Below, piece after piece: positions 7,997 to 10,488 of a DNA stretch of 10,488 bases. The stretch's first letter is position 1; the number at the start of each line of letters is the position of its first letter. Origin of the DNA: an uncultured Eubacterium sp. (lineage in GTDB: Bacteria; Bacillota_A; Clostridia; Lachnospirales; Lachnospiraceae). The stretch covers positions 1 through 10,488 of the forward strand of contig CANTHI010000081.1 of assembly GCA_947653505.1 (NCBI GenBank). The letters are read 5' to 3'. The translations under genes were made by a program, and so were the position numbers. The notes below the pieces were generated by a model. That model saw only the letters and a program-made list of their open reading frames with translations, was not told the origin of the DNA and made no database searches.

Positions 7997-8938
7997 CTAC
8001 TCCAGATACCGGATCATATCCTGTTCTGTCTCCACCAGCCCAAGAAAAACCGGACTTTCACCTGCCTCCTCCAGATATTCTGCCGCTTTATCAGCCACAT
8101 CCTCCGCTACAATCAGCAGCATGCCGATCCCCATATTAAACGTCTGCCGCATCAGCTGCATATCGATATTTCCATCTTTATGCAGCATCTGATACAGCGG
8201 GGGTATCGTATCTGTCCTGCGCTTTACCACCGCCCCGTACTTTTCATGGAGCAGCAGACGCAGCGCACGGTCCAGACCCCCATGCGCCACCTGCACACAG
8301 GATTTGACCTCTATTCCGGACTTCAGCAGATGCTCCATGCACACACGATACATCTTCGTCGGGCGCAGCAGTTGCTCTCCCAGTGTACTTCCGAGCATAT
8401 CATAATAGACTTCCATTGTCCCCTTTGTCAGAAACAGCTGCTTTTTGGCCAATACATACCCATTGTTATGTAAGCCATCCGACAAAAGACCAAGAATCAC
8501 ATCACCATTTGCCAGTCTGGAAGTACCTATTTTTTTCTTTCCATCCAGAATCCCGACAATAAATCCAGTCAGCTCGTACTCATCAAACGCATATTTATCC
8601 GGCAGATCTGCGATCTCACAACCAGCAAACCGGATATCTGCCTGTTCACAGCCCTCTGTAATGCCGTCTTCAATAATCCTGACTTTTTCCGCTCTTGGTC
8701 TTACACATGAGATATTCGCATAAAAAAACAACGGCTCTGCTCCAAGCGCAGCCATATCATTTACGCAGGCTGCTACACAGTCATACCCTATTTTGTCCAT
8801 TTTATCCATTTCTGATGCAATATATAATTTTCCGCTCAGACCATTTGTTTTGGACACCAGTGTTGGCTGACTCATCGTGCGAAAACGATCAAGTAAAATC
8901 TCATTGTCCAGCTTTTTGAATCCAAATTTTTCCCTCAA
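7997..8938 (-). CDS. PurM-like (AIR synthase-related) protein, divergent
   Basis: This 313-residue protein belongs to the PurM/HypE/SelD ATP-binding superfamily and aligns with phosphoribosylformylglycinamidine cyclo-ligase nearly end to end. Conserved stretches are VNDMAALGAEPLFF (59-72), GLHNNGYVL (155-163), LRPTKMY (191-197) and TFNMGIGM (266-273). Key motifs are altered: the canonical GTDGVGTK region reads SKTNGLSGK (29-37), GGETAEMP reads AGCEIADLP (105-113), and LTGGG reads VAHGG (217-221). The N-terminus is about 30 residues shorter than usual. This suggests a paralogue with a changed substrate or a non-catalytic role rather than the housekeeping PurM; no other purine gene is nearby. 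The TTG at 8938 is used because a TAA lies five codons upstream. The next candidate, ATG at 8875 (residue 22), has no ribosome binding site. The TTG's own site is also weak. It is the first gene of the four-gene operon. Confidence 0.88.
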   Translation of the reverse strand: MREKFGFKKLDNEILLDRFRTMSQPTLVSKTNGLSGKLYIASEMDKMDKIGYDCVAACVNDMAALGAEPLFFYANISCVRPRAEKVRIIEDGITEGCEQADIRFAGCEIADLPDKYAFDEYELTGFIVGILDGKKKIGTSRLANGDVILGLLSDGLHNNGYVLAKKQLFLTKGTMEVYYDMLGSTLGEQLLRPTKMYRVCMEHLLKSGIEVKSCVQVAHGGLDRALRLLLHEKYGAVVKRRTDTIPPLYQMLHKDGNIDMQLMRQTFNMGIGMLLIVAEDVADKAAEYLEEAGESPVFLGLVETEQDMIRYLE

Positions 8939-8964
8939 CTTCCCGCCCTGCCTTTATTCTATAT

Positions 8965-9001
8965 TGATAAACTGTTATCATCTCCTGTATTTTACTGACA
9001 A
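8965..9001 (-). promoter_or_regulatory. Candidate promoter overlapped by a 16-bp palindrome
   Basis: Upstream of the PurM-like gene the minus strand has TTGTCA (8996-9001) and, 16 bases on, GATAAC (8974-8979) as a weak -10. This -10 lies inside the inverted repeat TGATAACAGTTTATCA (8965-8980), two 6-base arms around CAGT. A palindrome over the -10 is a typical repressor operator position. The inverted repeat is certain, but its role and the promoter are inferred. It is not an FNR or Rex consensus. Confidence 0.4.
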
Positions 9002-9017
9002 CATCAGGCAGAATTTC

Positions 9018-9040
9018 GACAGATAGTCCCGCTATGTGTC
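9018..9040. repeat. Imperfect inverted repeat in the intergenic region
   Basis: GACAGATAG and CTATGTGTC form nine-base arms with one mismatch around a TCCCG loop. It sits between the DUF362 gene and the candidate promoter of the next operon. It could be a transcript hairpin or a protein binding site; neither strand has a clean U-tract after it. Confidence 0.45.
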
Positions 9041-9067
9041 ATTTTATCGAATCAGACTCATAACATC

Positions 9068-9106
9068 CCGGGCAGGTCAGCCCGTACTGATTTTTTAAAA
9101 GCCCGG
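9068..9106. terminator. GC-rich hairpin cluster, possible terminator after DUF362 gene
   Basis: CGGGC (9069-9073) can pair with GCCCG (9080-9084), or CCGGGC (9068-9073) with GCCCGG (9101-9106), so the two pairings exclude each other. The cluster begins only 12 bases beyond the stop of the DUF362 gene. In the minus-strand transcript no U-run follows the stems, whereas on the plus strand TTTTTT and later TCTTTTC follow. Termination of the DUF362 transcript is plausible but not clear-cut. Confidence 0.35.
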
Positions 9107-9117
9107 TCTTTTCTATT

Positions 9118-10242
9118 TTATATTCCGATCAGCTCGTACTGATCCTGCCCGAGTCCGATTTTTACTGCATGTTCGATACAGGACTTCCACTCTGTATCCG
9201 GATGTGTCATGTAAAAATGATCATGACCATCCCCAAGATGTGCATCCTCTTTCACATGATCGCTCAGAATGCTTCCTTCCATCACAGGCATCCGGTTTAC
9301 TGCATCTGCACATGCCACATCCAGCGCAACCGGATCAAAGGAAGCAAACATACCCACATCCGGAATAATCGGTATATCATTTTCTGAATGACAGTCACAA
9401 TTTGGCGACACATCACAAATCAGGGATACATGAAAATTCGGCCGTCCCTTACATACCGCAAGACTATATTCCGCCATCTTACAGTTCAGACTCTTCACCG
9501 AAGAAGATGAACTCGGCTGGATTACATCTTTCGGACAGACAGCCAGACATCTGCCACAGCCCACACATTTCTCATGGTCAATGTACGCCTTATGATTCTC
9601 AATAACCGGCGCCGCATGCGCACAAATCCGCTGACAGCTTCCACATCCGATACATCCATCCGGATATTTTACATATGGCTTGCCATCATTGTGCATTTCC
9701 ATTTTCCCGGCACGAGAACCGCATCCCATACCAATATTTTTCAACGCACCTCCAAAACCAGCCATCTCATGACCTTTAAAATGCGTCAGAGTTAAAAACA
9801 CATCTGCATCCATAATTGCAGATCCAATCTTTGCTTCCTTAATATATTCCCCATTCACCGGAACAATCGTCTCATCCGTACCTTTCAGCCCGTCTCCAAT
9901 CAGCACATGACAGCCTGTTGCATAAGGCGTAAATCCATTCAGATAAGCAGTGTCTATATGATCCAGTGCATTTTTTCTGCTTCCCACATATAACGTATTA
10001 CAATCTGTCAGGAACGGCTTTCCCCCACATTCTTTAACCAGATCTGCCATAACCTTCGCATAATTCGGCCTCAAAAACGCCAGATTACCATATTCTCCAA
10101 AATGTATCTTTATCGCTGTGTATTTGTCTGTAAAATCAATCTGCTTCATCCCTGCCGTAATCATCAGTCTGCGAAGCTTCTGAAGGAGGTTTTCGTGTTC
10201 ACTCGTTTTAAATGAGGTATAATATACTTTTGATTTTTCCAT
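9118..10242 (-). CDS. DUF362 domain protein with two [4Fe-4S] ferredoxin motifs
   Basis: This 374-residue soluble protein has an N-terminal DUF362 half, including HFKGHEMAGFGGALKNIG (154-171) and GCGSRAGK (173-180). A bacterial ferredoxin insert follows: Cys197-x2-Cys200-x2-Cys203-x3-Cys207 and Cys226-x2-Cys229-x2-Cys232-x3-Cys236-Pro. DUF362 sequence then resumes (DPVALDVACADAVN, 303-316). Both clusters have all four cysteines, although the first lacks the usual Pro after the fourth (CAH instead of CP). This order (DUF362 split by a di-cluster ferredoxin) is common in anaerobes and suggests an electron-transfer or redox enzyme role, but no reaction is established to my knowledge. AAAGGAG lies five bases before the ATG, and the gene has its own promoter. 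It is probably monocistronic, since 179 bases separate it from the next gene. Confidence 0.92.
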   Translation of the reverse strand: MEKSKVYYTSFKTSEHENLLQKLRRLMITAGMKQIDFTDKYTAIKIHFGEYGNLAFLRPNYAKVMADLVKECGGKPFLTDCNTLYVGSRKNALDHIDTAYLNGFTPYATGCHVLIGDGLKGTDETIVPVNGEYIKEAKIGSAIMDADVFLTLTHFKGHEMAGFGGALKNIGMGCGSRAGKMEMHNDGKPYVKYPDGCIGCGSCQRICAHAAPVIENHKAYIDHEKCVGCGRCLAVCPKDVIQPSSSSSVKSLNCKMAEYSLAVCKGRPNFHVSLICDVSPNCDCHSENDIPIIPDVGMFASFDPVALDVACADAVNRMPVMEGSILSDHVKEDAHLGDGHDHFYMTHPDTEWKSCIEHAVKIGLGQDQYELIGI

Positions 10243-10290
10243 ATTTTCTCCTTTTTGCCAATCATTGCTGATAATGCCACTTATAACGAT

Positions 10291-10488
10291 TTATTTTATC
10301 ATACTTTTTCCATTTGCAAAACCATTTCGTGCGAGAAATATTATAAATCTTTTGTAAATTTCTCCATTAGGAACTGTAAATAAATAACTTTTAAATAGTA
10401 CGCAGGATTTTTCTTCGGGAGTGCTGCTTAAAAAGCAGGCGCAAAAGTGCAGAAAGCGCAGGAACGGAAAACGAGGGCGGTAAAGGTA
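10291..10488 (-). other. Possible dispersed repeat or end of an upstream frame, cut by the window edge
   Basis: The minus strand is open for 65 codons from the right edge to a TAA at 10291-10293. The predicted peptide is rich in Phe, Leu, Arg and Cys with no recognisable domain (for example SYLFTVPNGEIYKRF). The promoter of the DUF362 gene lies inside its last codons, which argues against real coding. The DNA includes inverted repeats GAGAAAT/ATTTCTC (about 10333-10363) and CTGCTT-AAA-AAGCAG (about 10424-10438). It reminds me of non-coding sequences scattered through Blautia-type genomes, but this is recollection only. Confidence 0.25.
10293..10320 (-). promoter_or_regulatory. Sigma-A-type extended -10 promoter for the DUF362 gene
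   Basis: On the minus strand, TTTGCA (10315-10320), a 16-base spacer and TAAAAT (10293-10298) are preceded by an extended -10 TG (TGATAAAAT). The start of transcription would lie near 10286, giving a leader of about 45 bases before the ATG at 10242. Confidence 0.6.

Noticed and set aside
7997..8938. Housekeeping purM
   Set aside because: Key ATP/substrate motifs are altered, the N-terminus is short and no purine genes are adjacent. The safer call is a PurM-like paralogue.
8965..8980. FNR or Rex operator
   Set aside because: The arms TGATAA/TTATCA with a four-base centre do not fit TTGAT-N4-ATCAA or TTGTGAA-type consensus spacing.

Overview
The window looks like chromosomal DNA from a Gram-positive gut-type Firmicute, most likely a Lachnospiraceae member (Blautia/Dorea/Ruminococcus-like). 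This is inferred from moderate GC, strong AGGAGG-type ribosome binding sites, and protein sequences that I recognise as typical of that family. No rRNA, tRNA, CRISPR array, transposase or phage gene is visible. Every convincing gene is on the minus strand, so transcription runs right to left and the genes are described in that order.

Right edge to 9118: about 250 bases without a convincing gene hold a good candidate promoter and a possible dispersed repeat or gene remnant running off the window. The promoter precedes a DUF362-type protein carrying two [4Fe-4S] ferredoxin motifs. A 179-base gap follows with several inverted repeats and a candidate promoter/operator.

8938 to 3008: four genes are packed head to tail with gaps of 15, 18 and 15 bases and almost certainly form one operon. 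They are a divergent PurM (AIR synthase)-like protein, a coiled-coil protein with a long disordered tail, an aconitase-superfamily hydratase with its three cluster cysteines, and an AI-2E family membrane permease. No shared pathway is obvious. The PurM-like protein has lost canonical purine-pathway motifs, and there is no citrate synthase or isocitrate dehydrogenase nearby.

2967 to the left edge: a near-consensus promoter drives a very long open frame (about 955 codons, unfinished). It encodes an N-terminal TPR-like helical domain, a Gln/Asn/Tyr/Met-rich low-complexity region with a 36-bp tandem array, a charged Gln/Glu-rich helical stretch, a repeated SAIEVLRQM-type motif, and a C-terminal array of 11-residue (33-bp) repeats that continues past the window edge. 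This modular repeat protein is the most unusual object here. Neither it nor the four-gene operon has a function I can name from sequence alone.
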